The position numbers and the translations under genes are program-made. Below are positions 6,795 through 15,197 of a stretch of 64,000 bases of DNA, piece after piece (the first letter of the stretch is position 1; every line of letters begins with the position of its first letter). Location of the stretch: positions 2,046,001 to 2,110,000 of the forward strand of contig OZ241745.1 of the NCBI GenBank assembly GCA_965201115.1, written 5' to 3'. This stretch comes from JANQOH01 sp965201115. GTDB lineage: Bacteria; Pseudomonadota; Alphaproteobacteria; UBA7887. Under the pieces are notes generated by a model. It ran no database searches. It worked only from the letters and a program-made list of their open reading frames with translations, and was not told the origin of the DNA.

Positions 6795-8735
6795 ATGTCC
6801 GAATACGCCCTCTTCCCCGTCGCGCCCGAGACGGCGCGCGCCGCCCATATCGACGAGACCGGCTACCGCGAAATGTATCGGCGCTCGATCGAGGAGCCGG
6901 ACGCGTTCTGGCTGGAGCAGGCGCGACGCCTCGACTGGGACGTTTTCCCCTCCAGGGCGCGCAAGGCGTCGTTCGCGCGCGGCGCCGTGTCCATCGAATG
7001 GTTCGCCGACGGCGCGCTGAACGTCGCCGCCAATTGCGTCGATCGCCACGCCGCGCGAACGCCCGACCGCACGGCCATCCTCTGGGAAGGCGACGACCCC
7101 GCCGAATCGCGCGCCGTCTCCTGGGCCGGGCTCAAGGCCGAGGTCTGCCGCATGGCCAATGCTCTCAAGGCGCGCGGCGTCGGCAAGGGCGACCGCGTGA
7201 CCATCTACATGCCGATGATCCCCGAGGCCGCCTACGCCATGCTGGCCTGCGCGCGCATCGGCGCCGTTCATTCGGTGGTGTTCGGCGGCTTTTCTCCCGA
7301 CGCGCTGGCCGACCGCATTCTCGATTGCGGCGCGACCGCGCTGATAACCGCCGACGAAGGCGTGCGCGGCGGGCGCCGCGTCCCCCTCAAGGCGAACGCC
7401 GACCGCGCCCTGGAGCGCTGCCCCGGCGTCTCGACCGTGCTCGTGGTGCGCCGCACCGGCGGCGAAGTCGCCTGGCGCGAGGGCCGCGATATACCGTGGG
7501 ACGAGGCCCGCGCCGAAGCATCGGAAGACTGCCCCGCCGCCGCCATGAGCGCCGAAGACCCGCTGTTCATCCTCTACACTTCCGGCTCTACCGGAAAGCC
7601 GAAGGGCGTGCTCCACACTTCCGGCGGATACCTGCTTTATGCGGCGCTGACCCACCGCTATGTCTTCGACTGGCGCGAGAGCGACATTTACTGGTGTACG
7701 GCCGACGTCGGTTGGGTTACCGGCCACAGCTATATCGTCTATGGCCCGCTGGCGAACGGCGCGGCCACGCTGATGTTCGAGGGCGTGCCGACGTGGCCCG
7801 ATTCCTCGCGCTTCTGGCGGGTGGTGGAAAAACACGGCGTCACGATCTTCTACACCGCGCCCACCGCCATCCGCGCGTTGATGCGCGAGGGCGACGGGCC
7901 GGTAAAAGCGGCGGACCGGTCGAGCCTGCGCATCCTCGGCACGGTCGGCGAGCCCATCAACCCGGAAGCTTGGCTCTGGTACTACAATATCGTGGGCGAG
8001 GGGCGCTGCCCCATCGTGGATACGTGGTGGCAGACCGAGACCGGGGGCGTCATGATAACCCCGCTCCCCGGCGCGACCGCGCTCAAGCCCGGATCCGCCG
8101 CGCGCCCCTTCTTCGGCGTCGAACCCGTTCTCGTCGACGGCGAGGGCGCCCGCCTCGAGGGCGAGGCGACCGGAAACCTTTGCATCGCCGCCTCGTGGCC
8201 GGGGCAGATGCGCACCGTCCACGGCGACCACGAGCGCTTCCAGGACACCTATTTCTCGGCTTTCGACAACCTGTATTTCACCGGCGACGGCTGCCGCCGC
8301 GACGCCGACGGCTATTACTGGATCACCGGGCGCGTCGACGACGTCATCAACGTATCGGGCCACCGCCTGGGTACCGCCGAGATCGAAAGCGCCCTCGTCG
8401 CCCATCCCGGCGTCGCCGAGGCCGCGGTGGTGGGCTACCCCCACGACATCAAGGGCCAGGGCATCTATGCCTACGTCACGCTGGTCGCCGGAGCCGAAAG
8501 CTCCGGGGCGCTGCGCCGCGAACTCGCGCAATGGGTGCGCAAGGAAATCGGCCCCATCGCGACCCCCGACCTGCTGCAATGGGCGCCCGGCCTGCCGAAG
8601 ACGCGCTCCGGCAAGATCATGCGCCGCATCCTGCGCAAAATCGCCGCCGGCGAACACCGCGACCTCGGCGACACATCCACCCTCGCCGAACCCGCCGTGG
8701 TGGCCGAACTGGTGGAAAACCGCATGAACCGGTAA
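6795..8735 (+). CDS. acsA: Acetyl-CoA synthetase (AMP-forming)
   Basis: The 646-residue protein converts acetate, ATP and CoA to acetyl-CoA. Seen in order: the N-terminal Acs segment, 'VFGGFSPDAL', the P-loop-like 'YTSGSTGKPKG', 'DIYWCTADVGWVTGHSYIVYG', 'DTWWQTETGG', 'YYWITGRVDDVINVSGHR' and the C-terminal 'TRSGKIMRRILRKIA'. Lys607 is the residue acylated by Pat-type acetyltransferases for regulation in related enzymes. The length is standard. It could instead be a propionyl-CoA synthetase, but the motifs and size favour Acs. The ATG 6795 start follows gggagacgcga. An open frame covers most of the opposite strand, an effect of codon bias. Confidence 0.93.
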   Translation: MSEYALFPVAPETARAAHIDETGYREMYRRSIEEPDAFWLEQARRLDWDVFPSRARKASFARGAVSIEWFADGALNVAANCVDRHAARTPDRTAILWEGDDPAESRAVSWAGLKAEVCRMANALKARGVGKGDRVTIYMPMIPEAAYAMLACARIGAVHSVVFGGFSPDALADRILDCGATALITADEGVRGGRRVPLKANADRALERCPGVSTVLVVRRTGGEVAWREGRDIPWDEARAEASEDCPAAAMSAEDPLFILYTSGSTGKPKGVLHTSGGYLLYAALTHRYVFDWRESDIYWCTADVGWVTGHSYIVYGPLANGAATLMFEGVPTWPDSSRFWRVVEKHGVTIFYTAPTAIRALMREGDGPVKAADRSSLRILGTVGEPINPEAWLWYYNIVGEGRCPIVDTWWQTETGGVMITPLPGATALKPGSAARPFFGVEPVLVDGEGARLEGEATGNLCIAASWPGQMRTVHGDHERFQDTYFSAFDNLYFTGDGCRRDADGYYWITGRVDDVINVSGHRLGTAEIESALVAHPGVAEAAVVGYPHDIKGQGIYAYVTLVAGAESSGALRRELAQWVRKEIGPIATPDLLQWAPGLPKTRSGKIMRRILRKIAAGEHRDLGDTSTLAEPAVVAELVENRMNR

Positions 8736-8757
8736 GCCGCCGCGCCGCACGAAGCGC

Positions 8758-8786
8758 TTGCTAGGCGCCGCCCGCGCCGCTATACT
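8758..8786 (+). promoter_or_regulatory. Promoter for the two small genes
   Basis: TTGCTA (8758-8763), a 17-base spacer and TATACT (8781-8786) form a good sigma-70-type promoter 50 bases upstream of ATG 8836. Confidence 0.65.
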
Positions 8787-8835
8787 GCAAGCATCGGCAA
8801 GGCCAAGCGAACGCTACCGAAAGGGGGGCCGGCAA

Positions 8836-9114
8836 ATGCGCATGTTCGGTATCGCACTGGAGACGCCGAACCCGGAGGTGGAGCGGCGCATAAACGAGGC
8901 ATACCCCGAGCCCGATAATTATCGCCTGTCCGACACGTTCTACTTGGTCATGCGCGATACGCTTGCCGATAGCGTGGCGAAGACCATCGGCCTTTACGGC
9001 GAGAAACGCGTCGACGGGGCGAGCGGCGTCGTTTTCAGGATCGCCCGGGCGCACGCCGGCTACGCCAACGCCGCCTTGTGGGATTGGTTCGAACGCGTCG
9101 AGGAACACACATGA
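8836..9114 (+). CDS. Small conserved-looking protein, unknown function
   Basis: The 92-residue product starts MRMFGIALETPNPEVERRI. It has a patterned mix of charged and hydrophobic residues and ends 'GYANAALWDWFERVEEHT'. No signal peptide, membrane segment or known motif is visible, and I do not recognise the family. The stop overlaps the next start (ATGA at 9111-9114), so the two are translationally coupled. A degraded echo of the C-terminus ('RALWDRIERAEEHA') can be read at about 9680-9735, next to the argF fragment, suggesting that the gene was duplicated locally and one copy decayed. Confidence 0.65.
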   Translation: MRMFGIALETPNPEVERRINEAYPEPDNYRLSDTFYLVMRDTLADSVAKTIGLYGEKRVDGASGVVFRIARAHAGYANAALWDWFERVEEHT

Positions 9115-9446
9115 GCATTCATCGTTTGAAACGAACCAGACGCGAAAACGAGTCATCGTCGAGCTCCGGGGGCGGTGAAAGCGCCGACGTGCGCGAGAGG
9201 CTCGCGCGCTTGGAAGAGCGTATGAAGTTTGTTGCTACCGAGGCCGATATTGAGAAAATCCATACAAGCATAGAAAAAGTAAATACAAGCATAGAGAACG
9301 TCCATACAAGCATAGAAAAACTAAATGGTAAAATAGATACCAGCATAGCTAATGTAAAAAACTGGGTTCTGAAAGGCGTGATCTTCGGCATACCTGCCGT
9401 GACGGCCTTGATGATTGGGCTTTACAAACTGTTCGAACTGCTGTAG
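9111..9446 (+). CDS. Coiled-coil protein with C-terminal membrane anchor
   Basis: The 111-residue product has a basic N-terminus, a Ser/Gly linker and 'VRERLARLEERMKF'. Seven-residue repeats follow, built on I-E-K/N-x-H/N-T-S, and a hydrophobic C-terminal segment 'GVIFGIPAVTALMIGLYKLF' forms a single membrane helix. The layout resembles DUF1640/XhlA-type small coiled-coil membrane proteins, but I cannot assign a family. At DNA level the heptads form near-identical 21-base units around 9255-9330 with A-rich codons, unlike neighbouring genes. This suggests repeat expansion or recent acquisition. Confidence 0.65.
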   Translation: MSIHRLKRTRRENESSSSSGGGESADVRERLARLEERMKFVATEADIEKIHTSIEKVNTSIENVHTSIEKLNGKIDTSIANVKNWVLKGVIFGIPAVTALMIGLYKLFELL

Positions 9447-9475
9447 GGGCGTCGCCGCCACGCCTCTGGGCGCCA

Positions 9476-9657
9476 TAGTAGTAGTGCGGCTTGCGCGTGC
9501 AGGCGGTTTCCCATTTAGTTCCACACCGCCAGGCGCGGGTCGTCGATCGCCGCGTCCGTTACCTCCTCCCCGCAATGGGCGGGGAGGAGGCGCAGAAGCA
9601 GCGCGCCGAGCTTCGCCGTATCCATCGGCGCCTCGTCGACCCGGTAGGGCGCCATCG
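9476..9657 (-). pseudogene. Degenerate fragment of the argF 3' end
   Basis: Positions 9486-9657 align without a gap to 18424-18595, the 3' end of the intact argF, with 144 identities in 172 by my count; similarity continues to about 9476. Translated on the minus strand it reads 'MAPYRVDEAPMDTAKLGALL', 'LPAHCGEEVTDAAIDDPRLAVWN', then an in-frame TAA, against 'MAPYRVDEALMDAAKPDALF' in the real enzyme. It is in the same orientation as argF, so the two copies are direct repeats about 8.9 kb apart, bracketing the accessory genes between them. Confidence 0.88.
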
Positions 9658-10054
9658 GCGCTGCGGTATACTCCGGCCGTCGCGACCGCGCCCTGTGGGA
9701 CCGGATCGAGCGTGCGGAGGAACATGCGCGACCGGGAAACATCGCCTTCGCCTTGTCGGACCGAGCGGTGTGCCGCCGATTTCGGACGGCGCCTCAAGAT
9801 GTGGATGGCCGGGCGCGAGCGCGCCGCAGCCGGGAGTCGTCCACTCCTCGCCGGCATCCGCGCGGCGTGCGAAACCGGCCGCGCGGCGGCCGCCGACAGT
9901 CCCGGCCGAATCCGGCCCGCCTTGCCGCCGCCGCGTTTTCTTGCCATAATGTTCGCATGACCGCCGCCGTTCCCGCCCGCGCCCGCCCCGAGCCGCGCCG
10001 AATGCCTGGCGTCCTGCCGGGCCGGAGCCCCGCAACGCCCCGCGGAGCCCCGCA
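9658..10054 (+). other. Gap with a decayed gene remnant
   Basis: No intact gene is seen in this 397-base stretch before the helicase gene. Bases 9665-9740 can be read as 'GRRDRALWDRIERAEEHA', similar to the C-terminus of the small protein at 8836. The rest is G+C-rich with no hairpin terminator or clear promoter. Short 'ggagccccgcaa'-type repeats occur just before the next start. Confidence 0.4.
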
Positions 10055-12280
10055 ATGCCCCGCAAGGCGCTCGCGCCGGCCCGCGGCCGCCGGGGCGCGC
10101 TGAAACGGCGCCGCCCGGCTATGCGCCGCATGTTCTCCGGCCTCCGGCGGCCCGCCCGCCCGCGCGCCGCCGCGCCGCCCTTGGCGGGAAGCGCCGCGGC
10201 ATACGACGCCGAGCGCGCGCTCGCCTTGCTGCGGCGCGGCGCGGATCTGCCCGGCGCCGCGTTCCGCGACGGGCAGGAAGAGGCGATTCGCTGGGTCGTG
10301 GAAGGGCGAGGACGCCTTCTCGTCGTCCAGCGCACCGGTTGGGGCAAGAGCTTCGTGTACTTCATTGCCGCGAAGCTCCTGCGCGAGGCCGGGGCGGGGC
10401 CCGCGCTGCTCGTCTCGCCGCTGCTTGCGCTGATGCGCAACCAGATCGCCGCCGCCGAGCGCATGGGCTTGCGCGCGGCGCGCATTGCTTCCGACAACGC
10501 CGACGAGTGGGACGCGGAGGAAGAAAGGCTTCGCCGCGACGAAATCGATATCCTGCTCGTGTCGCCCGAACGCTTGGGAAACGACCGCTTCAACGCCGGG
10601 CCGCTGGCGCAAATCGCGGCGCGCGTCGCCCTCCTCGTCATCGACGAGGCGCACTGCATATCCGACTGGGGGCACGATTTCCGGCCCCGCTACCGGATGA
10701 TCGAGCGCATCGCGCGCGCCCTGCCGCCGAACCTGCGGCTGCTGGCCACAACGGCGACGGCGAACGACCGCGTGACCGCCGATATCGAGGAGGCGCTCGG
10801 CCCCGGCCTGAAGGTCGCGCGGGGCGATCTCGGCCGCCCGTCGCTCCGCCTCCAGACGATCCGCCTGCCGCGGCCGGCGGATCGCCTCGCTTGGCTCGCC
10901 GAACGCCTCCCGTCCCTGCCGGGCAGCGGCATTGTCTATACGCTCACCGTGCGCGACGCCGTGCGCGTGGCCGGGTGGCTGCAATCGCGCGGGCTCAGGG
11001 TCGAAGCCTATACCGGGCAGACCGGCGATGAGCGCCGCGTGGAGCTCGAAGACGCGCTGCTCGGCAACCGCCTGAAAGCCCTCGCCGCGACGACCGCGCT
11101 CGGCATGGGCTTCGACAAGCCCGACCTCGGCTTCGTCGTCCATTATCAGGCTCCCGGCTCGCCGGTCGCCTATTACCAGCAGGTGGGCCGCGCCGGGCGC
11201 GCGCTCGAAACCGCGCGGGGCGTGCTGCTGAACGGAGAGGAAGACGCCGACATCGTGAACTATTTCATCGACAGCGCCTTCCCCGAGCGCGGAGAAGCCT
11301 GGCAGACGCTCGAAGCACTCGAAGACGCGCCCGACGGCCTCACGCTCAACGAACTCTGCGCCGCCGTGAACATCCGCCGCGCGCGGATCGAGCAGACTCT
11401 GGAGCTCCTCTCGCTCGAATCGCCCGCGCCTCTGGTCCGCGAGGGATCGAAATGGCGGCTGACCGCCATCCCGCTCCACGACAGCTTCTGGAAACGCGCC
11501 GAGCGCCTCGCGCGCCTCCGCCGCGGGGAACAGAAACAAATGCTGGACTATATCCGCCTCCGGTCCGGCCACATGAAGTTTCTCGTCCGCGCACTCGACG
11601 GCGACGCCGGTCGCGTTCGCGTCCCCGACCTCCCGCCCCTGCCGACGACGGTCGATCCCCGGCTGGCGAACGAAGCGGCGGCGTTCATCCGCGCCGCCGG
11701 TCCGCCGATCGAGCCGCGCCGCGTATGGCCGGCGGGCGGTCTGCCGCGCTACGGCGTCCGCGGCCTCATCCCGGAGCGGCATCGCGCCGCGCCAGGCAAG
11801 GCGCTCTGCGTGTGGGGAGAACCGGGATGGGGCGCGCTCGTCCGGCGCGGCAAATTCGAGGACGGACGCTACGCCGACGAGCTTGTCTCCGCCTGCGCCG
11901 CGCTCATGCGCCGATGGGCGCCGCAGCCCGCGCCGCAATGGGCGGTCTGCATCCCGTCGCTTCGCCATCCCGAGCTCGTTCCGGATTTCGCCCGGCGGCT
12001 GGCGCGCGCCCTCCGCCTGCCGTTCCACGCCGCGCTGGACAAGATCGCGGCGCGCCCGGAGCAGAAAGCGATGGAAAATCCGATCCAGCAGGCCCGCAAT
12101 GTCGATGGCGCGCTCGCCATCCGCGCCGGATCCCTTCCCCCCGGCCCGGCGCTTCTGATCGACGACATCGTGGATTCGCGCTGGACGATAACCGTCGCGG
12201 CGTGGCTCCTGCGTTCGCACGGCGCGGGCGAAGTGTACCCGCTTGCGCTCGCCGCCGCCGCCGGCGCGCGGCGGCAATAG
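10055..12280 (+). CDS. RecQ-type helicase fused to a phosphoribosyltransferase-like domain
   Basis: The 741-residue protein is probably an ATP-dependent DNA helicase. Helicase core: 'TGWGKS' (94-99), 'DEAHCISDWGHDFRPRYR' (197-214) and 'QQVGRAGRA' (375-383). Where RecQ has its zinc region, 'MLDYIRLRSGHMKFLVRAL' (496-514) keeps the helix pattern but the metal-binding cysteines are gone. The last 150 residues are ComF-like: 'WAVCIPSLRHPELVPDFARRL', then the PRPP-loop motif 'LLIDDIVDSRWT' (700-711). GGAG seven bases before ATG 10055 supports the start; the first 45 residues are Arg/Ala-rich and outside the core. A DprA-like gene begins four bases after the stop, so the two are surely an operon. 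Context suggests DNA-related defence or toxin-antitoxin activity. Confidence 0.88.
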   Translation: MPRKALAPARGRRGALKRRRPAMRRMFSGLRRPARPRAAAPPLAGSAAAYDAERALALLRRGADLPGAAFRDGQEEAIRWVVEGRGRLLVVQRTGWGKSFVYFIAAKLLREAGAGPALLVSPLLALMRNQIAAAERMGLRAARIASDNADEWDAEEERLRRDEIDILLVSPERLGNDRFNAGPLAQIAARVALLVIDEAHCISDWGHDFRPRYRMIERIARALPPNLRLLATTATANDRVTADIEEALGPGLKVARGDLGRPSLRLQTIRLPRPADRLAWLAERLPSLPGSGIVYTLTVRDAVRVAGWLQSRGLRVEAYTGQTGDERRVELEDALLGNRLKALAATTALGMGFDKPDLGFVVHYQAPGSPVAYYQQVGRAGRALETARGVLLNGEEDADIVNYFIDSAFPERGEAWQTLEALEDAPDGLTLNELCAAVNIRRARIEQTLELLSLESPAPLVREGSKWRLTAIPLHDSFWKRAERLARLRRGEQKQMLDYIRLRSGHMKFLVRALDGDAGRVRVPDLPPLPTTVDPRLANEAAAFIRAAGPPIEPRRVWPAGGLPRYGVRGLIPERHRAAPGKALCVWGEPGWGALVRRGKFEDGRYADELVSACAALMRRWAPQPAPQWAVCIPSLRHPELVPDFARRLARALRLPFHAALDKIAARPEQKAMENPIQQARNVDGALAIRAGSLPPGPALLIDDIVDSRWTITVAAWLLRSHGAGEVYPLALAAAAGARRQ

Positions 12281-12284
12281 CGCG

Positions 12285-13754
12285 ATGATCTCCGAACTCT
12301 CCCCCGATACCCAAGCGGTTCTGCTGCTGACCGCGCCGTTGGCCGCCGTCGGCGGCAGGGCGCCCGCCGAACCGGCGCCGCTTGCGAACGGCGAATACAA
12401 ACGCCTCGCGCGCGGCCTGCGCGAACACGGGCGCACGCCCGCCGATCTGTTCGACGGCTGCGCCGGAGAAACCTTGGCCGCATGCGCGGCGGAGTTCGAC
12501 CGCGAACGCATCGGGCGCCTGCTTGCGCGCGGGTTCATGCTGAGCCAGGCCGTCGAGCGCTGGAGCGCCCGGGGCATCCGGGTCGTCGGCCGCGCCGACC
12601 CCGGCTATCCGCCGCGCCTCGCCGAACGGTTGGGCGACCGCGCGCCGCCGATACTCTACGGTTTCGGCGCGTTCGCGGCGCTCGACGAAGGCGGCTTGGG
12701 CGTCGTCGGCTCGCGCAACGCGAACGACGACGCGCTGGAAGCCGCCGAGCGCGCCGGACGCCTCGCCGCCGGCGCGCGCGTCCCGCTGATTTCCGGCGCC
12801 GCGCGCGGCGTCGATCGCACGGCCATGAGCGCCGCTCTGGAGGCGGGCGGCCGCGCCGTCGGCGTTCTCTCCGACGGCCTTGAGCGCGCCGTCACGCGCT
12901 CCGGCGATCGCGAAACGCTCATGAGCGGACGGCTCGTTCTCGTATCCCCGTTCGATCCGTCCGCGCGATTCCAGGTTTGGCGCGCCATGCAACGCAACAA
13001 ACTCATCTATGCGCTGGCCGACGCCGCGTTCGTCGCCGCCGCCGAAGACGGGAAGGGCGGCGCATGGGCCGGCGCGGTCGAGCAGCTCCGCGCCCCGCCC
13101 CCGCGCGCGCGCGTGTATGTCCGCGCCGCCGGCGCCGCCGAGCCCGGCCTCGCGGCCCTGCGCGCCCGCGGCGCCCTGCCATGGCCGGACCCGCCGACGC
13201 CCGAGGCGCTGGAAGACCTCCTCCACGAGACGTCGTCGGCGCCCCAATCCCCTCCGGCGCAAACGCCCGCACTCGAGCTCGCCGAATCCGCCCCGGCGCC
13301 GGCCCCGGCGGAAACCCCGACGTGCCGCGACCCCGCCGCCCGCCTCCGCGCCGCCGCCCGCGCCTGCATCCTGCACGCTTGCGCCGCCGGCCCCCGCACG
13401 GCGAACGATATCGCCGCCGCCCTCGGCGTTTCCAGACCGCAAGCGAACGACTGGCTAACCCGCTTCGCCGCCGAAGGCGCCGTGGAAAAAACCGCGCGCC
13501 CCGCCCATTACCGTGCCCCCGCGCCGCCCTCCGCCGCCCAGCCGCCCAGCCCATTCGCCGCCGCCCGCCCCCTGTTGACCCGCCTCTGCGCCGCCGCCCC
13601 CCAAAGCGAAACCGCCGCCGCCGCCGCCCTCGGCGTCCGAAGGACCCAAGCCCGCACTTGGCTGAACGACATGGCCGCCAATGGCCTGCTCGTCCGCCAA
13701 ACCGCCCCGGTCCGCTTCGCCGCCACCCGAACCGACGACTTACCCTTTGAGTAA
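12285..13754 (+). CDS. DprA-like Rossmann protein with two winged helices
   Basis: The 489-residue protein has a DprA/LOG-type nucleotide-binding core: 'GVVGSRNANDDALEAAERAG' (139-158), 'LISGAARGVDRTAMSAALEAGG' (168-189) and an 'RNKLIYALADAAFV' helix. An N-terminal helical region and an Ala/Pro linker (320-345) flank it. Two C-terminal winged helices follow (about 355-410 and 428-482), each with 'ALGV.R.QA..WL'. True DprA loads RecA during transformation; this one is divergent and paired with a helicase/PRTase gene. In the known ShosTA system a DprA-like antitoxin (ShosA) pairs with a PRTase toxin (ShosT), and by analogy this may be the antitoxin or regulator. No competence genes are nearby. 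Confidence 0.85.
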   Translation: MISELSPDTQAVLLLTAPLAAVGGRAPAEPAPLANGEYKRLARGLREHGRTPADLFDGCAGETLAACAAEFDRERIGRLLARGFMLSQAVERWSARGIRVVGRADPGYPPRLAERLGDRAPPILYGFGAFAALDEGGLGVVGSRNANDDALEAAERAGRLAAGARVPLISGAARGVDRTAMSAALEAGGRAVGVLSDGLERAVTRSGDRETLMSGRLVLVSPFDPSARFQVWRAMQRNKLIYALADAAFVAAAEDGKGGAWAGAVEQLRAPPPRARVYVRAAGAAEPGLAALRARGALPWPDPPTPEALEDLLHETSSAPQSPPAQTPALELAESAPAPAPAETPTCRDPAARLRAAARACILHACAAGPRTANDIAAALGVSRPQANDWLTRFAAEGAVEKTARPAHYRAPAPPSAAQPPSPFAAARPLLTRLCAAAPQSETAAAAALGVRRTQARTWLNDMAANGLLVRQTAPVRFAATRTDDLPFE

Positions 13755-13920
13755 ATTGATGCAGTTGGCGAAGCGCGGCCGCCGGGAGTTCATGGCGGCG
13801 GTCGAGACGCGCGGACAAGGGCGCCCGGGGCTGTGCCCAAAAGTGGGTGATGCACAGGTAGGGGGGCCTGTCGTGAGGGTTGTCGGACCTTCCCCGTCTC
13901 CATGAAGGGAGCGATACGCC

Positions 13921-14166
13921 ATGACGGACGATACAGTTGTCGCGCTGGCCATTCCAAGGACCATCGACGATGCTCTGACCGAGGTGTTACGCGCCGGGGC
14001 GCGCGAGCTTCTCGCCCATGCCATTGAGGTCGAGGTTTCAGCGTTCCTGGCGGGTCACGAACGTCCGACGCTCAAAGGGGGTCGTCGGTGCGTTGTGCAT
14101 CATGGCCATGGCCCGGAGCGGCAGATCGCCACGGAGGTCGGCTTGGCGGTCGAGTCGGCAGCCGCG
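13921..14166 (+). pseudogene. IS256-family transposase N-terminal remnant
   Basis: The first 80 codons from ATG 13921 match the start of IS256-type transposases: 'ALTEVLRAGARELLAHAIEVEV', then 'HGHGPERQIATEVG'. Homology then dissolves into an arginine-rich frame. The catalytic domain is missing. Upstream, 'aaaagtgggtgatgcacagg' (13840-13859) resembles the element's left end. The remnant sits between the DprA-like gene and the restriction-modification pair. The rest of the gap, to 14384, holds no gene. Confidence 0.75.
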
Positions 14167-14384
14167 CGCCGGAGAAGACGCGTCGGCGTATCGGGCCACC
14201 GGAAGCGGGGCGCCACCGCCGTGCATCCGAGTCGTGAATGCACGATAGCCAGGCTGCGCCCCCGCGGCACCCCGCTTGCCGGCCTTGTCGTCTGGCGCTA
14301 TAGTTCGTCGACAGGCGCGGCTGGGTGCGTTTCGCTGCTGTTGCGCCGCTGCGGCTGTTCCGCCCGATGAAGAAGGAGTCCGCC

Positions 14385-15197
14385 ATGACCGCCGCCGACA
14401 GCGAATATCTGGAGCTCGTGCTCGACGCGATTCGCGTGTGCAGGCGCTACAGGCCGAAATTCGGCCGCGGGACGGCCGGCGGCGGGTTGACGCTCGTGGA
14501 GTTTCGCGACCTCTACGGAGCGGATGCATTCTACGGCTGGTTCGGTCTGGATAACCCCCTCATGTATGCCGCGCATAAGGCTGCCGGCGGGATGACAAGC
14601 GTATATCGCCAGATCGGAATCGGTTGCGAACGGCTGTTTCGCCGCATCCTGAAGGATTCTCTCGAACTGTCCGAGGACGATGTGAGATGGTCCTACGGCG
14701 TCGATCTGCCGGGCGGGCGGAAGCGGATATTGCACCTCGACGGGCGTGTGCCTATCGGAAAAATCCCGGACGGGCGCAAGCGCAACCGCGTCCTGGCGTG
14801 GATGAAACGTTCGGCAAACGCCCTCGATGTGGATGGAAAGGTCTTCGAAAGCCTCACGGGCACGGTCTTCGAGGTTCGGCAGGGGTACAAGAGCAAGGAC
14901 GCGAAACGCCAAAACGCCGATATCGCAAATGCGGCCGCTGCGTACGCGCACGGGTACTTCCCTTGTGCGGTTATTCTCTCGGCGCAGGTCGATGCCGATG
15001 TGCTGACGCGCTACAGACAGGCGCGATGGTCGATCCTGACCGGAGCCGAGGGCGTCGATCCATTGACGTCGACCTATCGCTTCATGCGCGACGTTGTCGG
15101 ATACGATTTGGCGGCATTTTTCGATCGGAACAAGGATACTCTGCGGGCGGAGATCGACGATCTTCTCCGCACTCTGCTATCGGCGGGCAGGACATGA
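14385..15197 (+). CDS. Probable type II restriction endonuclease
   Basis: The 270-residue protein overlaps the downstream DNA methyltransferase by ATGA, the usual layout of a type II restriction-modification pair. The segment 'VFEVRQGYKSKDAKRQNAD' (161-179) resembles a PD-(D/E)XK core, with Glu163 and Lys169 or Lys171 as candidate catalytic residues. It is followed by a strand-helix pattern ('YFPCAVILSAQVDADVLTRYRQARW'). The C-terminal 'STYRFMRDVVGYDLAAFFDRN' also looks family-specific. Recognition sequence cannot be told. AAGGAG ten bases upstream supports ATG 14385. Base composition is lower in G+C than the housekeeping genes, in keeping with transfer. Confidence 0.65.
   Translation: MTAADSEYLELVLDAIRVCRRYRPKFGRGTAGGGLTLVEFRDLYGADAFYGWFGLDNPLMYAAHKAAGGMTSVYRQIGIGCERLFRRILKDSLELSEDDVRWSYGVDLPGGRKRILHLDGRVPIGKIPDGRKRNRVLAWMKRSANALDVDGKVFESLTGTVFEVRQGYKSKDAKRQNADIANAAAAYAHGYFPCAVILSAQVDADVLTRYRQARWSILTGAEGVDPLTSTYRFMRDVVGYDLAAFFDRNKDTLRAEIDDLLRTLLSAGRT

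Noticed and set aside
6444..8750. A 768-codon open frame on the minus strand opposite acsA
   Set aside because: It mirrors the codon bias of acsA; its translation has no domain and low complexity, and acsA has every expected motif.
9250..9335. Possible CRISPR array because of regularly spaced near-identical units
   Set aside because: The units are contiguous 21-mers without spacers and encode heptads in an open frame. No other array-like pattern was seen in the window.
10055..12280. Annotation as plain DNA-repair RecQ
   Set aside because: The zinc-binding cysteines are missing and a PRTase-like C-terminal domain plus a DprA-like partner make a different role more likely.
9794..12577. A 927-codon minus-strand frame opposite the helicase gene
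   Set aside because: Same codon-bias artefact: no recognisable motif, and the plus strand encodes a complete helicase.
12285..13754. Annotation as the transformation protein DprA
   Set aside because: It has an altered Rossmann core, two winged helices and no competence context, and is coupled to the helicase/PRTase gene.
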